Part shown: piece by piece, positions 1 to 7,438 of the stretch
How positions within the stretch are numbered: position 1 is the first letter of the stretch
Layout: each line of letters starts with the position of its first letter
Source of the DNA: Candidatus Methylomirabilota bacterium
GTDB lineage: Bacteria; Methylomirabilota; Methylomirabilia; Methylomirabilales; Methylomirabilaceae
Direction of reading: 5' to 3'
NCBI GenBank assembly: GCA_003104975.1
Contig: PQAM01000011.1
Location: forward strand, 1 to 35,080
DNA: 35,080 nucleotides
Notes under the pieces: model-generated
Databases searched by the model: none
Told to the model about the DNA's origin: nothing
The model's input: the letters and a program-made list of their open reading frames with translations, nothing else
Program-made: the position numbers and the translations under genes

Positions 1-623
1 GCGCCGACGAAGGGGTTGTCCGGCGGCGACGCATACGGCAGGGGATCGACGTCGATGCGCAGGAGCTTGCCGAGCAGCTCGTCGAGGTTCTGCGCGCGAT
101 TGTCGGGATCGTTCGCCGAGCCCCCGTCGCCCAATCCGATGTACAGCAAGCCGTCGGGGCCGAACTCGAGCATCCCCCCATTGTGGTTGGCGAAGGGCTG
201 CGGGACCATCAGCAGGACGGTCTCGTCGGGCTCGGCGCTGTCGGGGATGGTTGCCGAGGCCAGATACTGGGCGATGACGGTCGCGCCATCAGGCTGGCGC
301 GTGTAGTGAACGAAGAAGCGGCGGTTGACCGCGAACTGCGGATGGAAGGCGAGGCCGAGCAGCCCCCGCTCACCGCCGGAGAGGACCCGCCCGCTGAGGT
401 CGAGAAACACCGTCGACGTGGTGGCGCCCGGGTGCAGGACCCTGATCCGGCCCGCCTGCTCGACAATAAACAGCCGCCCGGTCCCGTCGCGGGCATGGGT
501 CATATAGACAGGCGCGCTCAACCCGCCGACGAGGGGGACCAGTTCGATCGCCGCGGTGGCGGGCGCGGCGACGAGCAGCGCCAGCAGGGCGAGGAGCGGG
601 ATCAAGGCAACGGAGAAAGACAC
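1..623 (-). CDS. PQQ-dependent sugar dehydrogenase family protein (GSDH/YliI-like), C-terminus beyond window
   Basis: About 207 residues are visible and the frame is still open at the left edge, so the C-terminal part lies outside. The N-terminus starts with GTG (623; a GTG at 626 is also possible), has a purine-rich stretch at 631-640 as ribosome site, and a hydrophobic export signal over residues 2-24 ending in ATAA. The mature part has the signatures of the glucose/sorbosone dehydrogenase beta-propeller family: [26 protein letters not shown] around residue 145 and [11 protein letters not shown] around residue 160. Known members are periplasmic quinoproteins that oxidise aldose sugars with PQQ. 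The substrate cannot be told here. No neighbour shares its operon within the window. Family assignment is firm; activity is inferred. Confidence 0.85.
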   Translation of the reverse strand, partial: MSFSVALIPLLALLALLVAAPATAAIELVPLVGGLSAPVYMTHARDGTGRLFIVEQAGRIRVLHPGATTSTVFLDLSGRVLSGGERGLLGLAFHPQFAVNRRFFVHYTRQPDGATVIAQYLASATIPDSAEPDETVLLMVPQPFANHNGGMLEFGPDGLLYIGLGDGGSANDPDNRAQNLDELLGKLLRIDVDPLPYASPPDNPFVG

Positions 624-930
624 CACAGCACCCTTTCTTTTATCCAGCGTCGTACGCACGAGTCCTCTACATAACCATAATGCCTTGCATGGCCCCGTGC
701 AACCTAAGAACGTCCTGGTGAGCTTGAATCCCCTTGATAGGGATGATGGTATCGGGCTAGAAGTGACAACACGGGCCGATATCTGACGGAGGGCACGATG
801 CGAAGGATGACGTACGACGATGGCACTGTGAAGGCGGCGCTTTCGGAGAGGGGAGACAACCCACCCCGACGCCATGCAAGCTGCTTATGGTTAAATGACG
901 AGGTGAGGGCAAATGACTCGCCTGCTCATC
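624..930. other. Intergenic stretch, no convincing gene except a possible 55-codon ORF
   Basis: About 300 bases between the start of the sugar dehydrogenase gene and the end of the HEPN gene, both on the minus strand. It must hold the promoter of the dehydrogenase gene, but I see no clear -35/-10 pair. The only other item is a short plus-strand ORF listed separately. Confidence 0.4.
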
Positions 931-965
931 TCACGCTCCCCTACCTGTGGAAAGCATACTCTTGA
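798..965 (+). CDS. Possible small ORF, 55 residues, function unknown
   Basis: The ORF begins MRRMTYDDG with ATG at 798, directly after a strong GGAGGGCACG ribosome-binding site, and ends with TGA at 963-965. It overlaps antisense the last ~35 bases of the HEPN gene. The product is basic at the start, has no signal peptide or recognisable motif, and resembles no family I know. The good ribosome site is the only positive sign, and chance is a fair alternative. Confidence 0.18.
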   Translation: MRRMTYDDGTVKAALSERGDNPPRRHASCLWLNDEVRANDSPAHLTLPYLWKAYS

Positions 966-1350
966 CCCATGCCAACATGTGTTCGGCAGCTTGCAGGGCT
1001 TCATCGACGTCGGACTCGGTTATGTTCGTCCAAGAGCCGGGATAGCGGGTCTGTACCGCATAGGGGGTGAGAAGTCCGGCCTCTCGGACGGCTTCAGGCA
1101 ATACGAGACCGCTTTCCTCAGCCAATTGCAGGAGCGCTTCAATGTCATGGGTCAACGGGAATTCAATGTGTCGGGCGAGCAGCGCGGCCTTCATCGCCTT
1201 TTCGGCCGCTTGCTGGGCGTGAAAACATACCTGTTCACGCCGGATGAAGGGATCGCCGGCAGCTAGGCGCGCTAACCTGAGATCGCTTTCCGCGTGCCCC
1301 ATCCACTCATCCGGGGAAATGGGAACCTTTCTGGCGTTCTCAGGATTCAT
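931..1350 (-). CDS. HEPN domain protein (putative toxin of HEPN/MNT pair)
   Basis: 139 residues, all of it one HEPN domain (PF05168-like). The hallmark helix CFHAQQAAEKAMKA lies around residues 42-55, the HDIEALL segment around 68, and the PYAVQTRYPG motif around 97-106, which is typical of the subfamily that pairs with minimal nucleotidyltransferases. HEPN proteins of such pairs are often RNases or are modified by their partner. An R-x(5/6)-H arrangement is visible at RREQVCFH, but I cannot say it is the catalytic one. The start ATG (1350) lies inside the end of the upstream nucleotidyltransferase gene (11-bp overlap), and a GAGGGGAAG ribosome site is present. Two-gene toxin-antitoxin operon is the likely context. 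Confidence 0.85.
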   Translation of the reverse strand: MNPENARKVPISPDEWMGHAESDLRLARLAAGDPFIRREQVCFHAQQAAEKAMKAALLARHIEFPLTHDIEALLQLAEESGLVLPEAVREAGLLTPYAVQTRYPGSWTNITESDVDEALQAAEHMLAWVKSMLSTGRGA

Positions 1351-1687
1351 AGACGATTCTTCCCCTCATCCAGGCTTCCCGGTACACTGTCCCAGGCAAC
1401 TCTTTTAGCTGCTCCCATCTCCCATGCGGAACGACCAGGATATCCATCGGCATAAGTATGTCGCGGAGCGCCCTCCGGATTCTGACGCTTTCCTGTCGCG
1501 GGCTTTTAATATCATCGGGGACGACGACGAGGATATCCAAGTCACTGTTGACCTTTGTCTCGCCCCGGATATACGAGCCGAATAGGATGAGTTGTTGAGG
1601 CCGGCTGACTTCGATGATTCTGCGAACAGCCGCCTCAACTTTTTCAGAAGTCACTTCCCAGAATCTGGCTGTGTGTGGATTCGCCAT
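1340..1687 (-). CDS. MNT-type minimal nucleotidyltransferase (putative antitoxin)
   Basis: 115 residues. The nucleotidyltransferase beta-superfamily motif is complete: GSYIRGE followed by SDLDILV gives GS-x10-DxD around residues 37-51, and the third acidic residue is in MDILVV around residue 80. Family members transfer nucleotides, and in HEPN/MNT pairs the MNT protein can inactivate HEPN by AMP addition or act as antitoxin. It starts at ATG 1687 behind GGAGATAAGACAA and overlaps the HEPN gene by 11 bp, so the two are translated together. Substrate and actual toxin-antitoxin behaviour are inferred from the pair, not seen. Confidence 0.85.
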   Translation of the reverse strand: MANPHTARFWEVTSEKVEAAVRRIIEVSRPQQLILFGSYIRGETKVNSDLDILVVVPDDIKSPRQESVRIRRALRDILMPMDILVVPHGRWEQLKELPGTVYREAWMRGRIVYES

Positions 1688-1835
1688 TTGTCTTATCTCC
1701 AGCTTCTGTCAAACACCGACCCCTTGTATGCAAGTAATCTAACCGAAAGTTAGGCTACCGCCAAAGGGTTTCTTGGACGCCGAGAACATTCAGGCCTGTA
1801 GTGTCCAGCCCGTGCTGCGCGTGCCCTGAAATCGC

Positions 1836-1864
1836 TTGACAGGGATGACGACGTGGGGTTAGAT
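1836..1864 (+). promoter_or_regulatory. Candidate sigma-70 promoter of the aldehyde oxidoreductase operon
   Basis: A perfect TTGACA box (1836-1841) is followed after 17 bases by TTAGAT (1859-1864), a weak -10. Transcription would begin near 1871. That lies downstream of the first in-frame ATG (1863) and upstream of the ATG at 1905, which supports the later start for the first gene. Confidence 0.45.
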
Positions 1865-1904
1865 GAAGAAAGTCGCATTCCATTCAGAGTCGACGGAGGT
1901 GGAA

Positions 1905-2396
1905 ATGGCGAAGGTCCTCAGCATCATCCCCGAAAAGTGTACCGCCTGCCGGGCCTGCGAGCTGGCTTGCTCGGTAAAGCACTATGGTGAGTTCAATCCC
2001 AGCCGCTCGCGCATCAAGGTGAGCATCTTCCTGGAAGAGGCGGTCTACATTCCCACCGCCTGCACCCAGTGCACTGAGGCCTGGTGCGCGAAGATCTGCC
2101 CCACCACCGCTATTCTGCGCAATGACGACTACATGGCCTATTACGTGGTCGACGACAAATGCGTCGGCTGCAAGATGTGCGTGCTTGCCTGCCCGTTTGG
2201 CGCGATCGAACTGTATGCCGACCACGGGAAGGCTGAGAAGTGCGATCTCTGTCTCTCGATCGACGGCGATCCGGAGTGTGTGAAGTTCTGTACCCCCGGG
2301 GCGTTACTTTTCACCGATGAGGACGCCGGTCCCAAGGCCAAGCAGGCCGCCACTGCCCTTCGGATGAAGGAAGTCTACAAGGAGGTAGCAGGCTGA
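1905..2396 (+). CDS. aorA: Ferredoxin-like subunit of aldehyde oxidoreductase, four [4Fe-4S] clusters (AorA-like)
   Basis: 163 residues from ATG 1905, chosen because GGAGGTGG sits just upstream and the candidate promoter starts transcription after the earlier ATG at 1863. Sixteen cysteines fall in four groups: CTACRACELAC at the N-terminus, CTQCTEAWCAKIC, CVGCKMCVLAC, and CDLC plus CVKFC. This is enough for four [4Fe-4S] clusters, as in HycB/DmsB-type electron-transfer proteins. In the AorABC complex known from Aromatoleum aromaticum, the equivalent subunit carries electrons between the tungsten subunit and the flavoprotein. The stop overlaps the start of the catalytic gene (TGATG), so translation is coupled. 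Cytoplasmic, no signal. Family and role are well supported by context. Confidence 0.88.
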   Translation: MAKVLSIIPEKCTACRACELACSVKHYGEFNPSRSRIKVSIFLEEAVYIPTACTQCTEAWCAKICPTTAILRNDDYMAYYVVDDKCVGCKMCVLACPFGAIELYADHGKAEKCDLCLSIDGDPECVKFCTPGALLFTDEDAGPKAKQAATALRMKEVYKEVAG

Positions 2397-4204
2397 TGGG
2401 CTGGGTCGGGACGATTCTCAGGATCAATTTGAGTAACGGCCGCGTGACGAAGGAGCCGCTGGACCGGCAGCTCGCCCGGGCCTACATCGGCGGTCGCGGC
2501 CTCGCGACGAAGATCCTGTACGATGAGATCGACCCGGCGCTCGATCCACTCGGACCGGCCAACACACTGATCCTTGCCACCGGCCCCCTCACCGGCACCA
2601 ATGCCCCGACCGGCGGCCGCTACATGGTGGTCACCAAGTCGCCGCTCACCGGTGGCATCGCCTGCTCCAATTCCGGCGGGTACGTCGGCGCCGAGATGAA
2701 GTATGCCGGCTACGACATGATCATTGTGGAAGGGAAGGCGCCGCATCCGGTTTACCTCTGGATCAACAACGACCGGGCTGAGATTCGGGACGCCGCACAG
2801 GTCTGGGGGCAGTCCACGCACAAGACCGAGGATACCCTTCGCGCCGCTACCAACGCCGAGGCCAAGATCTGCAGCATCGGGCCCGCCGGTGAGACGCTGA
2901 GCCTGACCGCCGCTGTCATTAACGACAAGCACCGGGCGGCAGGGCGTTCCGGGGTGGGCGCGGTGATGGGATCGAAAAACCTGAAGGCGATCGTCTTCCG
3001 GGGCACGCGTGCGGTCAAGATCGCGCACCCGCAGGCGTTCATGCGGGCGTGCCTGGAGGCGGTCGCGAAGCTCAAGGCGGAACCGGGCTCGGGCGAGGGT
3101 CTGCCGGTCTACGGGACGCCAGGAATCGTGAACGTCATCAACGCCCATGGCTTCATGCCGACCAACAACTTTCGGTTCGGCCAGTTTGCGGGCGCCGACC
3201 GGATCAGCGGTGAGACCATTCATGATCAGATCCTGATCCGGAACAAGGGCTGCTTCGCCTGCACTATTGCCTGCGCGCGGGTCACCGCAGTCAAGACCGG
3301 CAAGTTTAAGGGGTCGGGCGAGGGACCGGAGTACGAGACCGTCTGGGCCCTTGGCGCCATGACGGGGGTCAGCGACCTGGGCGCAGTCACCAAGGCCGGC
3401 TACCTGTGCAATGAGCTGGGGATGGATACCATCGAGGCGGGGGTAGCCATCGCCACCGCCATGGAGCTGTTCGAGCTCGGGTTCATCCCGGAGCGCGAGA
3501 TCGGCCGCCCGCTGCGTTTCGGCGATGCGGACGCGCTGGTGGAGATGACGGAAAAGCTGGGCAGGGGCGAGGGGTTCGGCGCCATTGTGGCACTGGGCGG
3601 GGCGCGACTCGCCGAGCGGTATGGCCACCCGGAGCTGTTCATGGGGGTCAAACGGCAGGCGTTCGCCGCCTACGACGGGCGCGGGGCACAAGGGATGGCG
3701 GTGGGGTACGCCACCTCCAACCGGGGCGCCTGCCACCTGCGCGGCTACACCATTGCAGCCGAGGTATTCGGCGTTCCGCGGAAGGTCGATCCGTTCGCCA
3801 TCGAAGGGAAGGCGGCGCTGTCCAAGGCATCCCAGGACGCCACCGCCTTCGTCGATTCGACCGGCACCTGTATATTCACGACCTTCGCCCTGGGGCCCGC
3901 CGATCTGCACGCGATGTTGGAGCTGGCGACGGACGCCGGTTATACGACAGACGAGGTCATCACGATCGGTGAGCGGATCTGGAACATCGAGCGCCTCTTC
4001 AACCTCAGGGCCGGCCTCAGCGCCAAGGACGACACGCTGCCCCCTCGCATTCTGGAGGAGCCGATTCCGGCCGGGCCAGCCAAGGGAAGGGTCGCCCGCC
4101 TTGGCGAGATGCTTCCGGAGTACTATGCGCTTCGCGGGTGGACGCCGGACGGCGTCCCGACGCCCGAGAAGCTGCGGGAGCTCTCTCTAACCCCCAGCCC
4201 CTAA
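2396..4204 (+). CDS. aorB: Tungsten-containing aldehyde:ferredoxin oxidoreductase catalytic subunit (AorB-like)
   Basis: 602 residues, the usual AOR length. The N-terminal AOR domain has GRGLATKILYDE around residues 32-43, followed by a segment rich in pterin-contacting turns (TGPLTGTNAPTGGRY, CSNSGGYVG). Iron-sulfur ligands are visible as CFACTIAC near residues 286-293 and a distal cysteine in DSTGTCIFTTF near 490-500. The family oxidises aldehydes to carboxylic acids on a tungsto-bispterin cofactor, passing electrons to a [4Fe-4S] cluster. The order ferredoxin subunit, catalytic subunit, MoaD, FAD subunit matches bacterial AorABC operons rather than stand-alone archaeal AOR. The last residues (LTPSP) are coded by a C-rich repeat-like tract, so the native C-terminus may have been slightly altered. 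The aldehyde substrate is unknown. Confidence 0.92.
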   Translation: MGWVGTILRINLSNGRVTKEPLDRQLARAYIGGRGLATKILYDEIDPALDPLGPANTLILATGPLTGTNAPTGGRYMVVTKSPLTGGIACSNSGGYVGAEMKYAGYDMIIVEGKAPHPVYLWINNDRAEIRDAAQVWGQSTHKTEDTLRAATNAEAKICSIGPAGETLSLTAAVINDKHRAAGRSGVGAVMGSKNLKAIVFRGTRAVKIAHPQAFMRACLEAVAKLKAEPGSGEGLPVYGTPGIVNVINAHGFMPTNNFRFGQFAGADRISGETIHDQILIRNKGCFACTIACARVTAVKTGKFKGSGEGPEYETVWALGAMTGVSDLGAVTKAGYLCNELGMDTIEAGVAIATAMELFELGFIPEREIGRPLRFGDADALVEMTEKLGRGEGFGAIVALGGARLAERYGHPELFMGVKRQAFAAYDGRGAQGMAVGYATSNRGACHLRGYTIAAEVFGVPRKVDPFAIEGKAALSKASQDATAFVDSTGTCIFTTFALGPADLHAMLELATDAGYTTDEVITIGERIWNIERLFNLRAGLSAKDDTLPPRILEEPIPAGPAKGRVARLGEMLPEYYALRGWTPDGVPTPEKLRELSLTPSP

Positions 4205-4222
4205 CCCCTATCCCCGGTTTTT

Positions 4223-4504
4223 ATGGCCGAAGTCCGATTTCTCGGCGCTATTCGGCAGGTTGCAGGAAAGTCATCGTTTGGTGTCGATGCGGGCACAGTA
4301 GAGCAGCTTTTGCAGGCGCTAAAAAAGATCATGGCACCCGCGTTTCGGGAGTTTCTGTTTGAAGGCGAAAATCTTCGACCGAATATCGAGGTCCTGGTGA
4401 ATGAACGAAATATCACCTGCCTTGACGGGCTCGAGACCGCCCTTGCGCCTTTCGACCAGGTCACGCTGTCCGTCAAGGGCTCTCGGGGGCTCTCCAATAG
4501 TTAA
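4223..4504 (+). CDS. MoaD/ThiS-family sulfur carrier-like protein without C-terminal Gly-Gly
   Basis: 93 residues with the beta-grasp pattern of MoaD: VRFLGAIRQVAGKSSF at the start, then VEQLLQALKK, EVLVNERNITCLDGLETAL and a final strand FDQVTLSVKG. In working MoaD proteins that strand leads into PPVAGG and the chain ends in Gly-Gly, which is thiocarboxylated for molybdo/tungstopterin synthesis. Here the end reads VKGSRGLSNS with no Gly-Gly. The gene sits 18 bases after the catalytic subunit gene. Either the 3' end has been rewritten (a repeat-like AT-rich tract begins just downstream) or this is a non-canonical member. Fold assignment is good; function in cofactor synthesis is doubtful for this copy. 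Confidence 0.75.
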   Translation: MAEVRFLGAIRQVAGKSSFGVDAGTVEQLLQALKKIMAPAFREFLFEGENLRPNIEVLVNERNITCLDGLETALAPFDQVTLSVKGSRGLSNS

Positions 4505-4575
4505 CAGTGTTCAGTGTCCAGTTTTAGGTTGTTAGTGATCGTTTACTGAAAACTAAAAACTCAAAGCCATAAACC
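4505..4575. repeat. AT-rich imperfect inverted repeat between moaD-like and FAD-subunit genes
   Basis: This tract is much richer in A+T than its surroundings. It contains CAGTTTTAG and, some 30 bases on, ACTGAAAACTAAAAACT, which can fold back on it. It resembles short interspersed repeats seen in intergenic DNA. It follows immediately after the MoaD-like stop codon. Confidence 0.4.
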
Positions 4576-4585
4576 GCTTTAGAAA

Positions 4586-5851
4586 ATGGGTAACCAACAT
4601 CACGTCATCATCGGGGCGAGCGCGGCGGGGCTCGCGGCGGTTGAGGCGATCCGAAAGGTGGACAAGGACCGCGTCATCACGGTGGTCTCGAAGGAGCCGT
4701 TCCCGCTGTATTCCCGGGTCGGCCTGACCCACTTCATCGGGCGTGAGGTCGGTTATGACGGGATGCGGATGCGGGACGACGGCTACTTCGACCGGATGCA
4801 GGTGCGTGGGCTCATGGGGGTCGCCGCCCTCTCCGTCGATCCCTCGGCGCACCGTATCGCGCTGAGTAACGGCGAAAACCTGGCCTATGACAAGCTGCTG
4901 GTCGCGTCCGGTTCTCACGCGGTCATACCGCCGATTCCTGGAACGAACCTTCAGGGTGTCTGCACCTGCATCACCAACGTTGATGCCAGACAGATCGACG
5001 AGGCGATCGCAGGGGCCAGAGAGGTCGCCGTGATCGGCGCAGGCCTGATCGGGATTCAGGCGGTTGATGCGCTCATCCGTCGCGGCTGCAAGACCGCCGT
5101 CATCGAGCAGATGCCACATACAATGCCCGCTATGGCCGATGCGGTCTCAGCCGCAATGGTGGAAGATGAGCTACGGAAAGCCGGGGTGACGGTGCGATGC
5201 GGCGTCAGGGCGACGGAACTGGTGGGCAAGAACGGCCATATCGCCGGCGTGAAACTCGAGACCGGCGAGACCATGCCCTGTCAGCTTCTGGTGATGGCGG
5301 CGGGCGTCGCGCCAAACGTCGATTTCCTGGATGGTACCGGCGTCAAGATAAATCGCGGGCTGGTGGTAGATGCCTATCAACGCACCAGTCTCGACGGAGT
5401 CTATGCGGCCGGCGATGTTGCCGAGACCGTCGACATGTTCAGCGGCGAGCGAGTGGTCAACGCCATCTGGCCCGAGGCACTGAACCAGGGGCGGATCGCC
5501 GGGTTGAACATGGCTGGGGTCGCCTCACCGTACGAGGGGTCGATGGCGATGAATGTCACCTCGATCCTGCAGACGCCGGTGGTGTCGATCGGTGCGTGGA
5601 ATGCGCAACCCGGTGGCCGGTATCAGATTCGGGAGGTTCGCGATGACCGGAGGCGGATCTACCGCAAGCTGGTCTTCGATGGAGAGCAGCTTACGGGCGC
5701 GATGCTGGTGGGCAGGTTCGACGATGCCGGGATTCTCCACAACATGATCCGGACTCGGGCGACATTTACCTTGAAACCGGACCATCTGGCGCCGGCCACC
5801 GTGCGGTGGGGCACGGTCCTGCGCGCCGTCCACAAGGCCGGTCGAGTGTAA
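4586..5851 (+). CDS. aorC: FAD/NAD(P)-binding oxidoreductase subunit (AorC-like)
   Basis: 421 residues of the pyridine-nucleotide-disulfide oxidoreductase type. The first Rossmann dinucleotide fold is at VIIGASAAGLAAVEAI (residues 7-22), and the second at VAVIGAGLIGIQAVDAL near 146-162. The FAD motif is TSLDGVYAAGDVAE near 268-281. It lacks the redox CxxxxC of glutathione-reductase types and is closer to NADH:rubredoxin/nitrite reductase flavoproteins. In AorABC this subunit lets NAD+ act as electron acceptor. The N-terminus is preceded by an AT-rich tract and a poor ribosome site, so the start (ATG 4586) rests on the MGNQHHVIIG alignment to the dinucleotide fold. Likely cytoplasmic. Confidence 0.85.
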   Translation: MGNQHHVIIGASAAGLAAVEAIRKVDKDRVITVVSKEPFPLYSRVGLTHFIGREVGYDGMRMRDDGYFDRMQVRGLMGVAALSVDPSAHRIALSNGENLAYDKLLVASGSHAVIPPIPGTNLQGVCTCITNVDARQIDEAIAGAREVAVIGAGLIGIQAVDALIRRGCKTAVIEQMPHTMPAMADAVSAAMVEDELRKAGVTVRCGVRATELVGKNGHIAGVKLETGETMPCQLLVMAAGVAPNVDFLDGTGVKINRGLVVDAYQRTSLDGVYAAGDVAETVDMFSGERVVNAIWPEALNQGRIAGLNMAGVASPYEGSMAMNVTSILQTPVVSIGAWNAQPGGRYQIREVRDDRRRIYRKLVFDGEQLTGAMLVGRFDDAGILHNMIRTRATFTLKPDHLAPATVRWGTVLRAVHKAGRV

Positions 5852-5891
5852 TGCAGCGGCGGTTGGCGAACCGCCTGTAACTCTCTTGTCT

Positions 5892-6173
5892 ATGAAAGTA
5901 GAAGTCTCGCTGTACGGGTCGCTGGCCCGATACCTACCGGAAGGGACCCAGGGCCGCACAGTCGTCTTGGACTGTCCCGATGGCGCGACGGTCGAGCAGG
6001 TGATCGACCAGCTTGGCATCCCCAAGCCGTACCCTACCATGCTTCTTGTCAACGGCATCCACGCCGACCCGGACACCCCGCTGAACGAAGGCGACCCCCT
6101 TGCCCTCTTCCCCCCCCTCGCCGGCGGCTACAATGGGGTTCCAATGCCAAAGACAGCAGATTGTGACGAATGA
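5892..6173 (+). CDS. MoaD/ThiS-family sulfur carrier with Gly-Gly followed by a C-terminal extension
   Basis: 93 residues from ATG 5892 (an upstream in-frame TTG at 5886 is less likely). The beta-grasp features are clear: KVEVSLYGSLARYLPEG, TVEQVIDQLGIP, MLLVNGIHADPDTPLNEGD, and the canonical ending LFPPLAGG near residues 72-79. Unlike standard MoaD, the chain runs on for about 14 residues (YNGVPMPKTADCDE), so the Gly-Gly would have to be freed by processing before it could be activated by a MoeB-like enzyme. Presumably it serves tungstopterin synthesis for the oxidoreductase encoded just upstream. Its last four bases overlap the start of the radical SAM remnant. Confidence 0.82.
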   Translation: MKVEVSLYGSLARYLPEGTQGRTVVLDCPDGATVEQVIDQLGIPKPYPTMLLVNGIHADPDTPLNEGDPLALFPPLAGGYNGVPMPKTADCDE

Positions 6174-6494
6174 GTCTACAAAAGACAATCATTGAAACAT
6201 TCCAAATCGCGGAGCCGTTTGAGGCGGCCTATCTGAAGACCTTCGAGTCGGGGGAGCTGGATCGGAAGGTCGAAGAGGCGGTCGCCTCACTGAAGAGTTG
6301 CCGGGTCTGTCCCTGGAATTGCGGGGTTGATCGTCTGGCGGATGAAAAGAAGATCTGCAGGACCGGCCGGTACGCAGGAGTAGGGAGCTATTTTCCTCCG
6401 GATGATCACGCCGAGGGAGTATGACGAGGCCGTCGGTATGGCCTACGAGCAGGGCCTGTATCGATTCGACCTTCAGGACTCCTGGCAAAATTAA
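6170..6494 (+). pseudogene. Radical SAM protein (COG1313/PflA-like) remnant with the central part deleted
   Basis: The first ~78 codons match the N-terminus of COG1313-type radical SAM proteins: EPFEAAYLKTFESGELDRKVEEA, then CRVCPWNCGVDRLADEKKICRTGRYAGVGSYFP. The frame then breaks at about 6405. After a shift of one base it continues as ITPREYDEAVGMAYEQGLYRFD and ends at TAA 6492-6494, which looks like the usual C-terminal tail of the same family. The middle, including the SAM-binding CxxxCxxC core (some 200 or more residues), is missing. Such genes commonly accompany tungsten oxidoreductases. The product cannot be a working radical SAM enzyme unless the gap is an assembly error. Overlap with the upstream MoaD gene shows it was the last cistron of the operon. 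Confidence 0.75.
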
Positions 6495-6539
6495 GGCGAG
6501 GCAACAAGGCTGTAATCACTGATCGCTGCGCGTCGCCGA

Positions 6540-6953
6540 CTACGTTGTCTGCGCGTGGGCATGTGCCTTTGCCAGAAGATCCTGTGAGTTCTTGAAGGTT
6601 AACCGGCTCATTGCGAGATCATATGGAAGCCACTCAAAACCGATATGTTCGTGGGAAAGGGTGACCTCGGACTGATTGGTTTCCGCGAGGTAGTAGATCA
6701 CGATCTTGAAGATGCCGATCCCCTTCTGACGGAAAAAATATCGAAGGGTTTGTTTGTAGCCGGCCACAAAACTCAGCTCGGAGATCCCGGTCTCTTCCTT
6801 CAACTCGCGGGTGGCTGTTTGTTGCGCGTCTTCTCCGGGTTCGATGTGTCCCTTGGGAAAGTCCCAGTGGCCTGATTCGTAATGGAGCAGCAAATAGTAG
6901 GGCTCCGGTGTCCGCTTGAACAGAATCACCCCTGCCGAGATCTCGCGCGGCAT
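6540..6953 (-). CDS. Nudix hydrolase, bis(5'-nucleosyl)-tetraphosphatase-like
   Basis: 137 residues. A complete Nudix box is visible: GHIEPGEDAQQTATRELKEETG around residues 35-57, fitting GX5EX7REUXEEXGU. The flanking sequence (SAGVILFKR at the start, YYLLLHYESGHWDFPKG before the box, FEWLPYDLA later) is like asymmetrical diadenosine tetraphosphatases (NUDT2/MutT-like), which cleave Ap4A to AMP and ATP. The start ATG 6953 follows GAGGTGAT. It is convergent with the oxidoreductase operon and divergent from the next small gene, so it stands alone. Substrate is inferred from similarity only. Confidence 0.85.
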   Translation of the reverse strand: MPREISAGVILFKRTPEPYYLLLHYESGHWDFPKGHIEPGEDAQQTATRELKEETGISELSFVAGYKQTLRYFFRQKGIGIFKIVIYYLAETNQSEVTLSHEHIGFEWLPYDLAMSRLTFKNSQDLLAKAHAHAQTT

Positions 6954-7046
6954 ATCACCTCAATCGTATTCAATCCGGTTGCTGTGCGACAAGAAGAGAC
7001 GGCATGAAACCGTCACCATTTTCTGCTTTCCTTGGGATGTTCAATA

Positions 7047-7061
7047 TGTTATATCATAACA
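7047..7061. promoter_or_regulatory. Small palindrome just before the start of an unknown gene
   Basis: TGTTAT-ATC-ATAACA, six-base arms, lies immediately before the ATG at 7063, in an AT-rich patch between two divergent genes. It could be an operator or part of a promoter, and it takes the place where a ribosome site would be expected. Function not demonstrated. Confidence 0.3.
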
Positions 7062-7062
7062 C

Positions 7063-7380
7063 ATGAACAACAGGTCGGCTTCATGCCCACCGTTTAAGGT
7101 CTATGGCATCAATCTGGTGGTCCGAATGCTTCAGGAACCGCCGGACAGCCTGACGATTCACTGCCCGCGAGGCGCCTCCATCCGATATGGCCAGGTTATG
7201 ATGGCCGGCGACGGTTTTGACGAAGGATCCAACTCCTTCCGAGAGATGCCCCCGCTTGAGGCCATTGTCGCCTTCGAAGAGGCGTCCGAAGGCGTTGAAG
7301 GGCACTATTTCTACCGCAACAACGTGGAGTACCGGGTCCTCTCGCTGGACTCGATCATCATCGCCTTCCCCCAACCATAG
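7063..7380 (+). CDS. Hypothetical protein, 105 residues
   Basis: I do not recognise this protein. It is acidic and soluble, without signal peptide or membrane segment. It has a VRMLQEPPDSLTIHCPRGASIRYG stretch and ends in an alternating hydrophobic strand (YRVLSLDSIIIAFPQP), suggesting a small mostly-beta fold. The start ATG 7063 has no obvious Shine-Dalgarno sequence, and the preceding AT-rich palindrome may be a promoter element for a nearly leaderless message. The gene is divergent from the Nudix gene and convergent with the nucleoside hydrolase. Base use is like the neighbours, which favours a real gene. Confidence 0.6.
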   Translation: MNNRSASCPPFKVYGINLVVRMLQEPPDSLTIHCPRGASIRYGQVMMAGDGFDEGSNSFREMPPLEAIVAFEEASEGVEGHYFYRNNVEYRVLSLDSIIIAFPQP

Positions 7381-7438
7381 CCGTCTTTACCCCCTGGCGA
7401 CGCACTGCTACTCTCTTTCGGCCCAGCTTCTCTTTTAC

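Noticed and set aside
2375-3910. Long minus-strand open frame (511 codons) opposite the aldehyde oxidoreductase gene
   Set aside because: It is the antisense shadow of a well-supported gene in GC-rich DNA. Composition is rich in Arg, Gly, Asp and His without any family motif.
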